Source of the DNA: Candidatus Coproplasma stercoravium
Lineage (GTDB): Bacteria > Bacillota > Clostridia > Christensenellales > Borkfalkiaceae
Direction of reading: 5' to 3'
Assembly: GCA_018713165.1 (NCBI GenBank)
Contig: DVFR01000032.1
Location: forward strand, 1 to 64,000
Length of the DNA stretch: 64,000 nucleotides
A program made the translations under genes and the position numbers. A model generated the notes under the pieces. The model searched no databases. It was not told the DNA's origin and was given only the letters and a program-made list of their open reading frames with translations. Shown piece after piece: positions 41,282-50,451 of this stretch (positions are counted from its first letter, which is position 1; every line of letters begins with the position of its first letter).

Positions 41282-42076
41282 TCACCCATACATTTTCCCG
41301 AGAATGAACGAAACCAGCCTTTTGGGCAGGATTCTGTTTAAAAACAAGAACACGGCGTATTTTGCCCCGCCCGAAACGGCGACGGGCGGATTTTTCGCAC
41401 GCGCAAGCTTTACTATCTTTTTTGCAATGAGCGAAGGCGGCAAGCCGTTCTCCTCGTCGCGCTCCATCGCCGCCACGGCGCGTTTTATTCTTTCGCCATA
41501 TTCGGGGGTATTTTTAACATTTTTCTTGCGGGAAGAGGTAAAATCGGTCTTTACGTCGCCGGGCAGAACGCAGCTGACTTTTATGCCGAAGGGCGCGACC
41601 TCGTTGCGCAGCGAGCCGCTCATCGACGAAAGCGCCGCCTTTGTTGCAGAGTAAAACGCCTGGAACGGAATGGCAAGCTCCGCCGCGACGGAACTAAGAT
41701 TTATTATCGTGCCGCCTCCGCAGCCGCGCATTACGGGCACGACCGCCTTTATCGTATTCAGCGCGCCGAAAAAGTTTACGTCGAATATCCTCTTCGCGTC
41801 GGCAAGGTCTGTGTCCTCCACCGCCCCCGATATGCCCATGCCCGCATTGTTCACGAGCACGTCTATCCTTCCGAATTTCTCCTTTATTTCAGAAACGGCG
41901 GCAAGAACTGCCGCCTCGTCGGTCACGTCGGCAGAAACGCTGTAAAACTCGTCCGACTTGCGGCGGGCAATGCACACCACGCGGGCGCCCTTTGCCTTGA
42001 AAAGCTGTGCCGCCGCCCTGCCTATGCCTGCGGTCGCGCCCGTTATAACTACGACTTTATCTTTGAGTTTATCCAA
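41282..42076 (-). CDS. SDR family NAD(P)-dependent oxidoreductase
   Basis: VVITGATAGIGRAAAQLF; LVNNAGMGISG; YSATKAALSSMSGSLRNE. Confidence 0.94.
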   Translation of the reverse strand: MDKLKDKVVVITGATAGIGRAAAQLFKAKGARVVCIARRKSDEFYSVSADVTDEAAVLAAVSEIKEKFGRIDVLVNNAGMGISGAVEDTDLADAKRIFDVNFFGALNTIKAVVPVMRGCGGGTIINLSSVAAELAIPFQAFYSATKAALSSMSGSLRNEVAPFGIKVSCVLPGDVKTDFTSSRKKNVKNTPEYGERIKRAVAAMERDEENGLPPSLIAKKIVKLARAKNPPVAVSGGAKYAVFLFLNRILPKRLVSFILGKMYG

Positions 42077-42136
42077 ATTTTCACCTCGCGCCGGACGGGC
42101 ATTGAATGGAATAAATCGGGCATATATGCCGCCCTT

Positions 42137-42775
42137 TTAAGTAACTTCCTTTATTTTGGCTATGGCGCTCATGCGGCTGTCTACCCCGAGTTTTAAATAG
42201 ATTGAGCTGATGTAATTGCGCGCAGTGCCGTCGGAGAGTTTAATTGCCGAGGCTATCTGCCTGTTGGTGAACCCGTCGGCGAGCATGAGCGCGATGTCCA
42301 CCTCCCTGTCCGAAAGACCGTACGCCTTTTTGAGCTTTATCTGCTTATCCGATGACACGAGCATTGCGGCGTCGGTTATCTTTTTGGCAATCTTGGAGGG
42401 AAGAATGGTGTCGCCCTCGTAGGCGTTCTTTATAGCGTCAATCAGCGCCGCAGAGCCTATATCCTTTAAAAGATATCCGCTTGCGCCGTTGTTTATGCCG
42501 CTTAAAATATAGTCGCTGTCGTCGAACGTCGTAAGAATTATAATCTTTGTATCGGGGTTGTTTTCCTTTATGCGCTTGGTGGCTGCAACGCCGTTCATCT
42601 CCGGCATGCGCACGTCCATGAGTATCACGTCTGGGTTGAGCCCTCGCGCCATCTCCACCGCCTGCACGCCGTCGTACGCTATCCCGCACACGGTAATGTC
42701 GGGACAGGTCTCCAGAACGCTCTTTATCCCTTCCGATAAAATTTTCTGGTCGTCGGCCAGCATTACTTTAATCAT
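42137..42775 (-). CDS. NarL/FixJ-type response regulator
   Basis: IKVMLADDQKILSEGIKSVL; DVILMDVRMPEMNG; LuxR-type C-terminal HTH. Confidence 0.95.
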   Translation of the reverse strand: MIKVMLADDQKILSEGIKSVLETCPDITVCGIAYDGVQAVEMARGLNPDVILMDVRMPEMNGVAATKRIKENNPDTKIIILTTFDDSDYILSGINNGASGYLLKDIGSAALIDAIKNAYEGDTILPSKIAKKITDAAMLVSSDKQIKLKKAYGLSDREVDIALMLADGFTNRQIASAIKLSDGTARNYISSIYLKLGVDSRMSAIAKIKEVT

Positions 42776-42786
42776 AACAAATTACC

Positions 42787-42962
42787 TCACAAAATTCTCG
42801 CGCGGACCGCGCGCGATAATTTTTCGTGACTTGAGGAGCCCTGCTCCTCTTGCCGCGATTTTTTCTTCGCTCTCAATTATTTAATCGCGGCAATTCACCT
42901 CGGTGAGCCGCAAGTATGCGCAAATTGAGTGCGCCGGCGCAGGCACAGCCTGCTTGCGCCGT
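42787..42962 (-). repeat. Structured dispersed repeat copy C (most diverged)
   Basis: P3 TTGCCGCGATT/AATCGCGGCAA (42850-42860/42883-42893, 11 bp); P2 GAGGAGC/GCTCCTC; P1 42787-42829; base of P1 abuts the response-regulator SD region. Confidence 0.78.
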
Positions 42963-43119
42963 TATTTATTTTTATATCCTCACAAAATTCTGATTTTTTG
43001 GAAAGATTTCTCCATGCGTTCGCTCTGCTCACTTAGTTTGCGGTTTCCCCAAGGGAGCCCTCCGCAAAGTGTCGTTGGCTTCGCCTCCTCGCGCGAAATG
43101 ACATATAAAATAAATATTA

Positions 43120-43296
43120 TGCGCAAGGCGAATTTAGTTCGCCGTTAAGCGCGACACAATTTGTCGCGAAAGCGAGCTCACTGGAGGTGAATTCGCGCGA
43201 CTATACGCTCCGCGGGCACTGAAGGTCGCGCGAAGAGGAACTTAGTTCCTCAAATCACGAGTTTTTGCGGCTCGGTCAGCCGCAAAAACTCGTGAA
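43120..43296 (+). repeat. Structured dispersed repeat copy D
   Basis: P3 TTCGCGCGAC/GTCGCGCGAA (43192-43201/43225-43234); perfect long P1 hairpin 43255-43295; overlaps 3' end of the kinase ORF. Confidence 0.88.
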
Positions 43297-44516
43297 GCAA
43301 TCCTCACTTCCACTTCGCAGCCCTCGTCGGGCTCGCCCGAAAGACGCACGCCGCCGCCGAATTCCGCCGCCTTTTCGCGCATGCTTTTAATTCCGTACCC
43401 CTCCTTCGCGCCCGCGGCTATGCCGCTGCCGTTATCGGAGACGAGAAGGGTAACTTCGTCCTTGTTTTTCTTTGCCTCGATATAAAAAGCCGTCGCGCCG
43501 CCGTGGCGCAGTCCGTTGGAAATGCACTCCTTTACGCTGTTGCACAAAAAGCGCGTCCGCTCCTCGTCGAGGGTTATATCCTCCACGTCGCACCGTATTT
43601 TGAGGTCGGTGGAGTCGACCGTCTGCGCGACAATCTCCTCTATCCCGTCTTTGAGCGACATATCCGCGGGGCGTCCCGCAAGCAGGTGAACGCTTGAACG
43701 CATCTGGTCGAGCGCGTTTTTCGCCTGAATATTTGCCGAAATTATCTTGGTCTTGGCCGCCTCCGGGTCGGTATCGACGAGCAGCTTTGCCGCCTCCGTC
43801 TGCATTATCACAGAAGTTATCGAGTGGCCCGCGTTGTCGTGTATGTCCTTGGCAATCCTGTTGCGCTCCTCGAACACCGCCGTCTGCGAGAGTTTTTCGT
43901 AGGCGGCTTTGAGTTCGGCCTTGCTCTCGTCCGCCTCGGCAAGCGCCGCCGTAAGCTGCCTGCTCATGCGGTAAAAACGCATAACCGCCACCACTATTAT
44001 AAAGTGTATTGCGAGAATGAGAATGCCGAAGAGGCAGCCGCCGAGAATTTCGACGATGGACGTATAGAGCGACAACCCCCTGTTCACGCGCACCCAGCCG
44101 AGCACGAACGAGGCGACGAACACGCCCGAACTTACGCCGAATATAATGAAATTGGTTTTGAGCTTTTCGCAGCTCATATAAAATTCGGTGGCGGCGAGGC
44201 AATATAAAATGACCGTGAAATCGTTGCCAGTAATGACGGATATCACGAGCAGGAAAAAGAGGTCGGCGCCGTATGTGGCGAGCTTTATGTTGAGCGGCTT
44301 TACCACATAGAATTCGAGCGCTACCGAAACGTCGAGCAAAACGCAGCTTGCGACGAGCATGGCATACATCCACCACGGTCGGTCGTCGCGCGGGTCTGCG
44401 GAGGCGTACTGCGCGCATACGGTTATCTCCATTACGATAAGCGACACGATAACCGCCGCGCCCAGCCACCTGCTCACGTTTTCGAAATTAAGTTTGAATT
44501 TATGCTTATTTTCCAT
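43242..44516 (-). CDS. Sensor histidine kinase (HisKA_3, DesK/LiaS-like)
   Basis: ERNRIAKDIHDNAGHSITSVIMQ; LVSDNGSGIAAGAKEGYGIKSMREKA; start reassigned to MENKHKFKL. Confidence 0.92.
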   Translation of the reverse strand: MENKHKFKLNFENVSRWLGAAVIVSLIVMEITVCAQYASADPRDDRPWWMYAMLVASCVLLDVSVALEFYVVKPLNIKLATYGADLFFLLVISVITGNDFTVILYCLAATEFYMSCEKLKTNFIIFGVSSGVFVASFVLGWVRVNRGLSLYTSIVEILGGCLFGILILAIHFIIVVAVMRFYRMSRQLTAALAEADESKAELKAAYEKLSQTAVFEERNRIAKDIHDNAGHSITSVIMQTEAAKLLVDTDPEAAKTKIISANIQAKNALDQMRSSVHLLAGRPADMSLKDGIEEIVAQTVDSTDLKIRCDVEDITLDEERTRFLCNSVKECISNGLRHGGATAFYIEAKKNKDEVTLLVSDNGSGIAAGAKEGYGIKSMREKAAEFGGGVRLSGEPDEGCEVEVRIASRVFAADRAAKTRDLRN

Positions 44517-45213
44517 TGCGAATGAGATTGCGTATAGAGTATTCACGCTCGATGTCGTCGAGCCTGCCCGTATCGAAGTAACTGTACATGTCCGTATCGG
44601 AGGCATATATCACGTGGTCGTACAGGCGCACGTTGTTCATGCTGCATATAATCTGGCACTGCTTTGTAAAATTATCGTCCATACCCGAAGGCTTTGCCGA
44701 GCCGCCCGTGTGGTTGTGCGCTATGACCATTCCGTACGGACGGGAGACCGAAACGAGTTTGATAACCTCCTCGGGACGGACGACCACCTTGTCGCTCTCG
44801 CCCGAAGTGAACCTGCATATGCGCGAGAGTTTGCCGTTTTTGTCGACGAAGTAAAGTTCGAGTTTTTCGTATGCAAGCCCGCGCATGCGCAGCTTTACAA
44901 AGTCGTAAATATCGCCCCTGTTGGAAAAATTTGCAAAAAACCTGGCGTTGTTTCCCTTTTCCACGCACTGGCCGACGCACATCAGATAGAGCGCGACCTG
45001 CTCGCCGACGCCCGGAACGGATATCAGCTCTTCATAGCTTGCCGAAAGCACTTCCGAAATACTCGGGAAGCGGTTTAAAAGCTCGTGTGCGATGGGGTTG
45101 GTGTTTTTGCGCGGATAGGCGTTGAACAGCAGCATTTCGAGGATTTCGTGCTCGAAAAGATTGTCGCCGTTTTTGAGTTTTTCGTATAATCTTTGCCTGT
45201 GACCTTCGTGCAC
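44506..45213 (-). CDS. radC: RadC-like JAB-domain protein
   Basis: HhH SVPGVGEQVALYL; MVIAHNHTGGSAKPSGMDD; DHVIYASDT. Confidence 0.88.
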   Translation of the reverse strand: MHEGHRQRLYEKLKNGDNLFEHEILEMLLFNAYPRKNTNPIAHELLNRFPSISEVLSASYEELISVPGVGEQVALYLMCVGQCVEKGNNARFFANFSNRGDIYDFVKLRMRGLAYEKLELYFVDKNGKLSRICRFTSGESDKVVVRPEEVIKLVSVSRPYGMVIAHNHTGGSAKPSGMDDNFTKQCQIICSMNNVRLYDHVIYASDTDMYSYFDTGRLDDIEREYSIRNLIRNGK

Positions 45214-45379
45214 CTGTATTTCTCCGGTAAAAAAAGTAAATTTATCCGTAAAATCATTTTAACATAAATTTAAAAAAGTGTATAATGTTTTTTAGCCGGG
45301 TGCGGCAAATTTTGGCGCACAGGGCAATTTTTGCAACTTGCGCACCTGTTTTAAGTGCGCTTTGAAGGACGGTTTTTAT

Positions 45380-46636
45380 ATGTCAGAATACACCGACGAC
45401 ATCAGAAAAAAAATTTCGCAGATAGTGCGCTTCCCCTCCTACCAGCAACCCGCGGAGAGAGGCATGCCTTTCGGCGCGCCCGCTGCCGAGGCGCTCACAT
45501 ACTTTCTGAGCCTGGCAAAGAACATGGGGTTTGAAACGCACAACTACGATAATTACGCCGGCGAAGTTATATTCGGCGAAGGCGAAGAGTTTGCGGTTTT
45601 AGCCCACCTCGACGTAGTTCCCGCGGGCAGCGGCTGGACGCACGACCCCTTCGGCGGGGAGATTGACAACGCCGCAAGGCGCATCTGGGGCAGGGGAACC
45701 ATGGACGACAAGGGCCCCGCCATAATAATGCTGTATTGCCTGAAAGCGCTCAAAGACGAGGGTTTTGCGCCCTCGCGCAAGATAAAGCTGATTGTCGGCT
45801 GCAACGAAGAGACGGGCTGGGCGTGCATGGAGCACTACAAAAAGGTCGCGCACATGCCCGAAGAGGGAATTTCGCCCGACGCCGACTTCCCCGTGATTTA
45901 CGCCGAAAAGGGCATACTCCACTTAAAGCTTAAATTCACCGTAAAGGGCGCGAAATTTGCCGAACTCAAGGGCGGCGAGCGCGCAAATATGGTGTGCGAT
46001 TTGTGTACGGCTTCCGCCGACGCCTCCTTCGGCGACCCCTCCGCATACGGACTTGCGCTCGAGAACGGCAAAGTCGTATCGCGCGGAAAATCGGCGCACG
46101 GCTCCACGCCCGACGAGGGAGTGAACGCCATAGAGCCCATGCTCCGTTACTTAAAGCTGGGCGGCATAGCCGACATTCTTTTCAAAGAAAAGCTCGGACT
46201 CAAGGGGCTTAAAGACGAGACGGGCGAGCTTACGCTCTCGCCCGACGTGATAAAGAGCTGCGGCGACGAAATATTTATCACCTGCGACATACGCTACCCC
46301 GCAACGCTCACCGAGGAATATATTTTAAGCATCGTCGGCGGATACGGCATACCCTACGAGATAACCAATTCGCAGGCGCCGCTGTACGGCGAGAAGGACG
46401 GTTTCCTCGTGAAAACGTTGTGCGACGTTTACAACGAGGTGTGCGGCACAAACGCGCAGCCGATAGCGATAGGCGGCGGAACTTACGCAAGGGCATTGAA
46501 GCGCGGCGCGGCGTTCGGCCCCGAGGAGGCGGGCGAAGAGAGCACCATTCACCAGGCGAACGAATATATCACCTTCGACAAGATTGAAAAGTGCTTTAAA
46601 ATATACAAGCTCGCGCTTGAAAGACTTACAAAGTAA
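45380..46636 (+). CDS. M20 family dipeptidase (Sapep/PepV-like)
   Basis: FAVLAHLDVVPAGSGWTHDPFGGEID; WGRGTMDDKGPAIIMLYCLKAL; GCNEETGW; AIGGGTYAR. Confidence 0.93.
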   Translation: MSEYTDDIRKKISQIVRFPSYQQPAERGMPFGAPAAEALTYFLSLAKNMGFETHNYDNYAGEVIFGEGEEFAVLAHLDVVPAGSGWTHDPFGGEIDNAARRIWGRGTMDDKGPAIIMLYCLKALKDEGFAPSRKIKLIVGCNEETGWACMEHYKKVAHMPEEGISPDADFPVIYAEKGILHLKLKFTVKGAKFAELKGGERANMVCDLCTASADASFGDPSAYGLALENGKVVSRGKSAHGSTPDEGVNAIEPMLRYLKLGGIADILFKEKLGLKGLKDETGELTLSPDVIKSCGDEIFITCDIRYPATLTEEYILSIVGGYGIPYEITNSQAPLYGEKDGFLVKTLCDVYNEVCGTNAQPIAIGGGTYARALKRGAAFGPEEAGEESTIHQANEYITFDKIEKCFKIYKLALERLTK

Positions 46637-46844
46637 GGCACCGTAAAAAAATTCGGAGCTGCGGCAACGCGGAAAAGAGCGCGCTGCCGCAGCCGATTTA
46701 AATTTTAAAACACTTTTTGCAAAACCGTTAAATAAAGTTTTGACAAAACCATAAAAATATGGTATATTGTGAAAGTCGTCACGCAAAACAAATAATTTGC
46801 GGCGGCGCGCGCAGACAAGAGCTATCTGCGCGGAATAAGTACAT

Positions 46845-46935
46845 GCAGATGTACCCAAGTGGCTCAAGGGGCTCCCCTGCTAAGGGAGTAGTGCGGGAAA
46901 CTGCAGCGTGAGTTCAAATCTCACCATCTGCGCCA
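46845..46935 (+). tRNA. tRNA-Ser (GCT anticodon), CCA encoded
   Basis: GCAGATG...CTGCTAA anticodon loop...long variable arm...GTTCAAATC...CATCTGC-G-CCA. Confidence 0.95.
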
Positions 46936-46938
46936 AAA

Positions 46939-46971
46939 ATACGGAGAGGATAAATTTCCTCTCCGTATTTT
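46939..46971 (+). terminator. Terminator of tRNA-Ser
   Basis: aatacggagagga-taaat-ttcctctccgtattttt. Confidence 0.9.
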
Positions 46972-47121
46972 TGGTTGTTAACTTGTATTATGGTGAGATT
47001 TGAGGGTGGGAGGCGCGAGCGGGAGCGAGCGGTTTGCGTGCGGATTAGAAAATAGCGGTGCTCAAAGCGCAAACTGAAAGGCGGGCACCCGCCTTTCACC
47101 GGGGCGCGTCCGCTAAAGGCG

Positions 47122-47142
47122 CAAATCTCACCATCTGCGCCA
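47122..47142 (+). repeat. Direct duplication of tRNA-Ser 3' end
   Basis: CAAATCTCACCATCTGCGCCA identical to 46915-46935 (21/21). Confidence 0.9.
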
Positions 47143-47147
47143 GTTTA

Positions 47148-47216
47148 TTCACAAAAATGCCGCGCCGGCCGAGCGCGGCATTTTTCGTGAGCCCGAGAGA
47201 TCAAGTTTTCGCGGCA
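47148..47216 (-). repeat. Truncated structured repeat copy E
   Basis: P1-like TTCACAAAAATGCCGCGCCGGCCGAGCGCGGCATTTTTCGTGA (47148-47190), then GAGAGATCAAGTTTTCGCGGC resembling P2 and the start of P3. Confidence 0.6.
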
Positions 47217-47393
47217 TTCTCCCCCATTTTTTTGCTGTAAAAAAAGTAATATAATAGTTTTTATAAAACTTTGTTTGGTATTGCTTTTTATTTATATCGG
47301 CGCTATACTGTAAGACAGATATTCCGTTAAACAACAATCTGATAAAATCACAAATTTAAATTTTTAAATGTTCTTCAAACCCGGTGAAACGTT

Positions 47394-48188
47394 ATGAAAT
47401 TTGAAATGTGGTCGGTCTGGCACTATCTGCTGATAATTGCACCCGCCGTTATAATCGCAGCACTGTATTTCCCGCTCCGTAAAAAGAGCTACAAAACGAA
47501 ATATATCGTCGGAGTCGTCATAGGCATAATTTCGCTGGGCATTCTTTTGCTCAGAAATATAGATATATATGTCAGGACAGGCTTTACGCCCGATATCATC
47601 CCTCTTCAGGTATGCCACTTCGGCAATATCATGGTATTCGTGGCGCTCGTGTTCCGCAGCAAAACGGCCGCGTCCGTCGCATGGTGCCTCAACCTGATTG
47701 CGGCGTTCGGTTCGCTCATATTCGCCGACGCGCTCGAAGGATATGCCACCATTCTCGCCATCAGGCCGCAGACCTATATCTGGGGGCATATATTAATCGT
47801 AGTCGGCGCGCTGTATGCCGTGATTATGAAGATAGTGAGAATCGACCTGAAATCGTTTTTCATCGGAGTGGCCGTTCTGTTTGCCCTGCTTATCCCGTCG
47901 ATAATACTCAATTCCTATTTCAACGACGTATGCGGGATGGACTGCAACTACTTCTATATATACAATTCAGAGGGCGCGCCTTTCGGCTTTTTATATATCG
48001 GCGAACGGGCGCAGTACGGCTGGTTCACGATAAACTGGATATACACTATACTCGTCGTCGTTATAGCTTTTGCCGTTATGTTCGGAATTTACAACATCCA
48101 GAAGCTGTTGTATCTTAAAGACAAAGATTATAAGACCTGCAATATATTTACGGCATTGAAAAAGAGAAAAACAGCGGATAAACAGTAA
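47394..48188 (+). CDS. YwaF/TMEM164-like integral membrane protein
   Basis: HYLLIIAPAVIIAALYF; IIPLQVCHFGNIMVF; multiple TM segments. Confidence 0.8.
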   Translation: MKFEMWSVWHYLLIIAPAVIIAALYFPLRKKSYKTKYIVGVVIGIISLGILLLRNIDIYVRTGFTPDIIPLQVCHFGNIMVFVALVFRSKTAASVAWCLNLIAAFGSLIFADALEGYATILAIRPQTYIWGHILIVVGALYAVIMKIVRIDLKSFFIGVAVLFALLIPSIILNSYFNDVCGMDCNYFYIYNSEGAPFGFLYIGERAQYGWFTINWIYTILVVVIAFAVMFGIYNIQKLLYLKDKDYKTCNIFTALKKRKTADKQ

Positions 48189-48344
48189 AAACCCCTCCGC
48201 CGCGATAAAACCATTGCCCGAGAAACCCGCCGCCACGGCGCAGCGGATAATAAAAATTTATATATTTTTGTGTGCGAAGCTTGCAATGGCGTTTGCCGTG
48301 TGCTAAAATAATATTCAAGAGTAACATAACTTCTGAGGGGATAT

Positions 48345-48953
48345 ATGAAAATTGTTTTTATCGGCGATTCAATCACCGACTGCGAACGCGACAGAGCAGA
48401 CGAAAACTCGCTCGGCAACGGCTACGTTAAAATACTTGCCGACAAGCTCCGCCCTATCTATCCGGATATGGACATTCAGCTTGTAAACAAGGGCATAAGC
48501 GGCAACGAGGTTTGCGACGTGCTCGCGCGCGTACAGAAGGACGTGATAGACTTAAAGCCCGACGCCGCCGTTTTGATGATAGGCGTAAACAATGCGCTCC
48601 ACCAGTTCAAATACGGCAAACAGCTCGACTTCAGGCAGTTCGAGCGCGACTTCAAAGAGCTGCTGACGAAGATAAAGGACGCAGGGATAGTGCTTATCGT
48701 ACTCGAACCCTTCCTCATGCCCGCGCCCGACAAACTGAGAATGCGCCCGCTCTTTAACAAGGAGCTCGAAATCATCCACCGCATCGCCGTGGAACTTGCC
48801 GACGAATTTGTGGCGTACGACGAAATGTTCAACGGACTTTCGGAATCTATCCGCTACACCGAATATTCTGCCGACGGCGTGCATCCCACCCACCGCGGCT
48901 CGCGCCTGATTGCCGACACGGCGATAAAGGCGATACGCAAACACCTTATGTAA
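48345..48953 (+). CDS. SGNH/GDSL-type hydrolase
   Basis: IVFIGDSITDCERDR; NKGISGNEVCDVL; VLMIGVNNALHQFK; DGVHPTHRGSRLIA. Confidence 0.92.
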   Translation: MKIVFIGDSITDCERDRADENSLGNGYVKILADKLRPIYPDMDIQLVNKGISGNEVCDVLARVQKDVIDLKPDAAVLMIGVNNALHQFKYGKQLDFRQFERDFKELLTKIKDAGIVLIVLEPFLMPAPDKLRMRPLFNKELEIIHRIAVELADEFVAYDEMFNGLSESIRYTEYSADGVHPTHRGSRLIADTAIKAIRKHLM

Positions 48954-48988
48954 TCTGATTTACACAACACTACTTCTTTGAAAATAAA

Positions 48989-49023
48989 AGAGCGTGCGGC
49001 ACGATTTTTGCGCCGCACGCTCT
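48989..49023. terminator. Rho-independent terminator
   Basis: agagcgtgcggc ... gccgcacgctct followed by TTTTA. Confidence 0.85.
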
Positions 49024-49039
49024 TTTATTTTACATCGCT

Positions 49040-50215
49040 TTATTTGCCCTGCCTTGCAACGCCGCTGCGGATTGCCGCCTCCGCCACCGACTTTGCAACC
49101 GCCTTGTGCGTTTCAAGGTCGTACGCATACGGCAGGATATAGTCGGGAGAGAGCCTGTCGCCCACGCATGCGGCGATGCCGTGCGAAGCCGCGAGCATCA
49201 TATCGAAGTTGATATCCCGCGCGCGGACGTCGAGCGCGCCGCGGAACAATCCGGGGAACACGAGCACGTTGTTTATCTGGTTTGGCTTTTCGGAAGAGCC
49301 CGTGCCAACAACCGCCGCGCCCGCCTCCAACGCGTCCTCGCGCGAGATTTCGGGTACGGGATTGGCGCAACTGAACACTATCGCGCCCTTTGCCATGCTG
49401 CGCACCATATCTTTGCTCACGCAATTGGGCGCGGATACGCCTATGAACACGTCGGCGCCCTTCATCGCGTCGGCAAGCGAACCTGCAAGGTTGCGCGCGT
49501 TGGTTATCTGCGCCATCTCCGTCTGGGCGGCGTTCATGCCCTGCGCGCCCCTGTATATCGTGCCGAACCTGTCGCACATGACGATGTCGGCAACGCCCAG
49601 CTTTAAGAGATACTTTGCAATGGCGATGCCCGCCGCACCCGCGCCGTTAATTACGAGACGGAGTGAGGAAACCTCCTTGTTTACCACCTTTGCGGCGTTT
49701 ATTAGCGCCGCCGCCATAACGATAGCCGTGCCGTGCTGGTCGTCGTGGAATACGGGAATATCCAGCTCCTTTTTAAGCCTCGACTCTATTTCAAAGCACC
49801 TCGGCGCAGAGATATCCTCGAGATTGATGCCGCCGAACGAGCCCGATATCAGTTTTATCGTTTCAACAATTTCGTCTACGTCCTTCGACTTTATGCAAAG
49901 AGGGTAGGCGTCTACGCCGCCGTATGCCTTGAACAGCGCGCACTTGCCCTCCATCACGGGCATCCCCGCCTCGGGGCCAATGTCGCCGAGCCCAAGAACG
50001 GCGGTGCCGTCGGTTTTTACCGGCACGGTGTTCCACCTGCGCGTGAGCGTGAAGCTGAGTTCGGGATTGTCGCGGATGGCGAGGCAGGGCTCGGCTACGC
50101 CGGGGGTGTACGCAAGCGAGAGAGCCTCGCGGCTGTCTACGGGTACGCGCACCTTTGTTTCAATCTTGCCCCGCCATTCGGCATGCTTTTTTAAAGATTC
50201 CTGCCTGTAATTCAT
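49040..50215 (-). CDS. NAD(P)-dependent malic enzyme
   Basis: LSLAYTPGVAEPCLAI; VKTDGTAVLGLGDIGPEAGMPVMEGK; FHDDQHGTAIV; GAGAAGIAIAKYL. Confidence 0.95.
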   Translation of the reverse strand: MNYRQESLKKHAEWRGKIETKVRVPVDSREALSLAYTPGVAEPCLAIRDNPELSFTLTRRWNTVPVKTDGTAVLGLGDIGPEAGMPVMEGKCALFKAYGGVDAYPLCIKSKDVDEIVETIKLISGSFGGINLEDISAPRCFEIESRLKKELDIPVFHDDQHGTAIVMAAALINAAKVVNKEVSSLRLVINGAGAAGIAIAKYLLKLGVADIVMCDRFGTIYRGAQGMNAAQTEMAQITNARNLAGSLADAMKGADVFIGVSAPNCVSKDMVRSMAKGAIVFSCANPVPEISREDALEAGAAVVGTGSSEKPNQINNVLVFPGLFRGALDVRARDINFDMMLAASHGIAACVGDRLSPDYILPYAYDLETHKAVAKSVAEAAIRSGVARQGK

Positions 50216-50451
50216 TAGTTCCTCTCCTTCCTGTCCGTAAAATGTCGGTCTGTTGCCGTCCGATTTTTATAATTATTCTACAACAAAAATTTTATATTGT
50301 AAAATAATATTGCCGCATAAAAAAACATACTTTATATAATTTCACAAAATTTCGGGGCACGAAAACTTTCGCGCCCCGCAGCAATTCAGACATTTATATT
50401 ATCCATACTTTTATCTGCCCGTTTAAAAAGCCATGCGCCCGCAGCCGGAAC

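Noticed and set aside
42787-43296. Copies C and D as one large inverted-repeat transposon
   Set aside because: No transposase or consistent target-site duplication seen; each copy is a self-contained folded unit also found singly at A and B.
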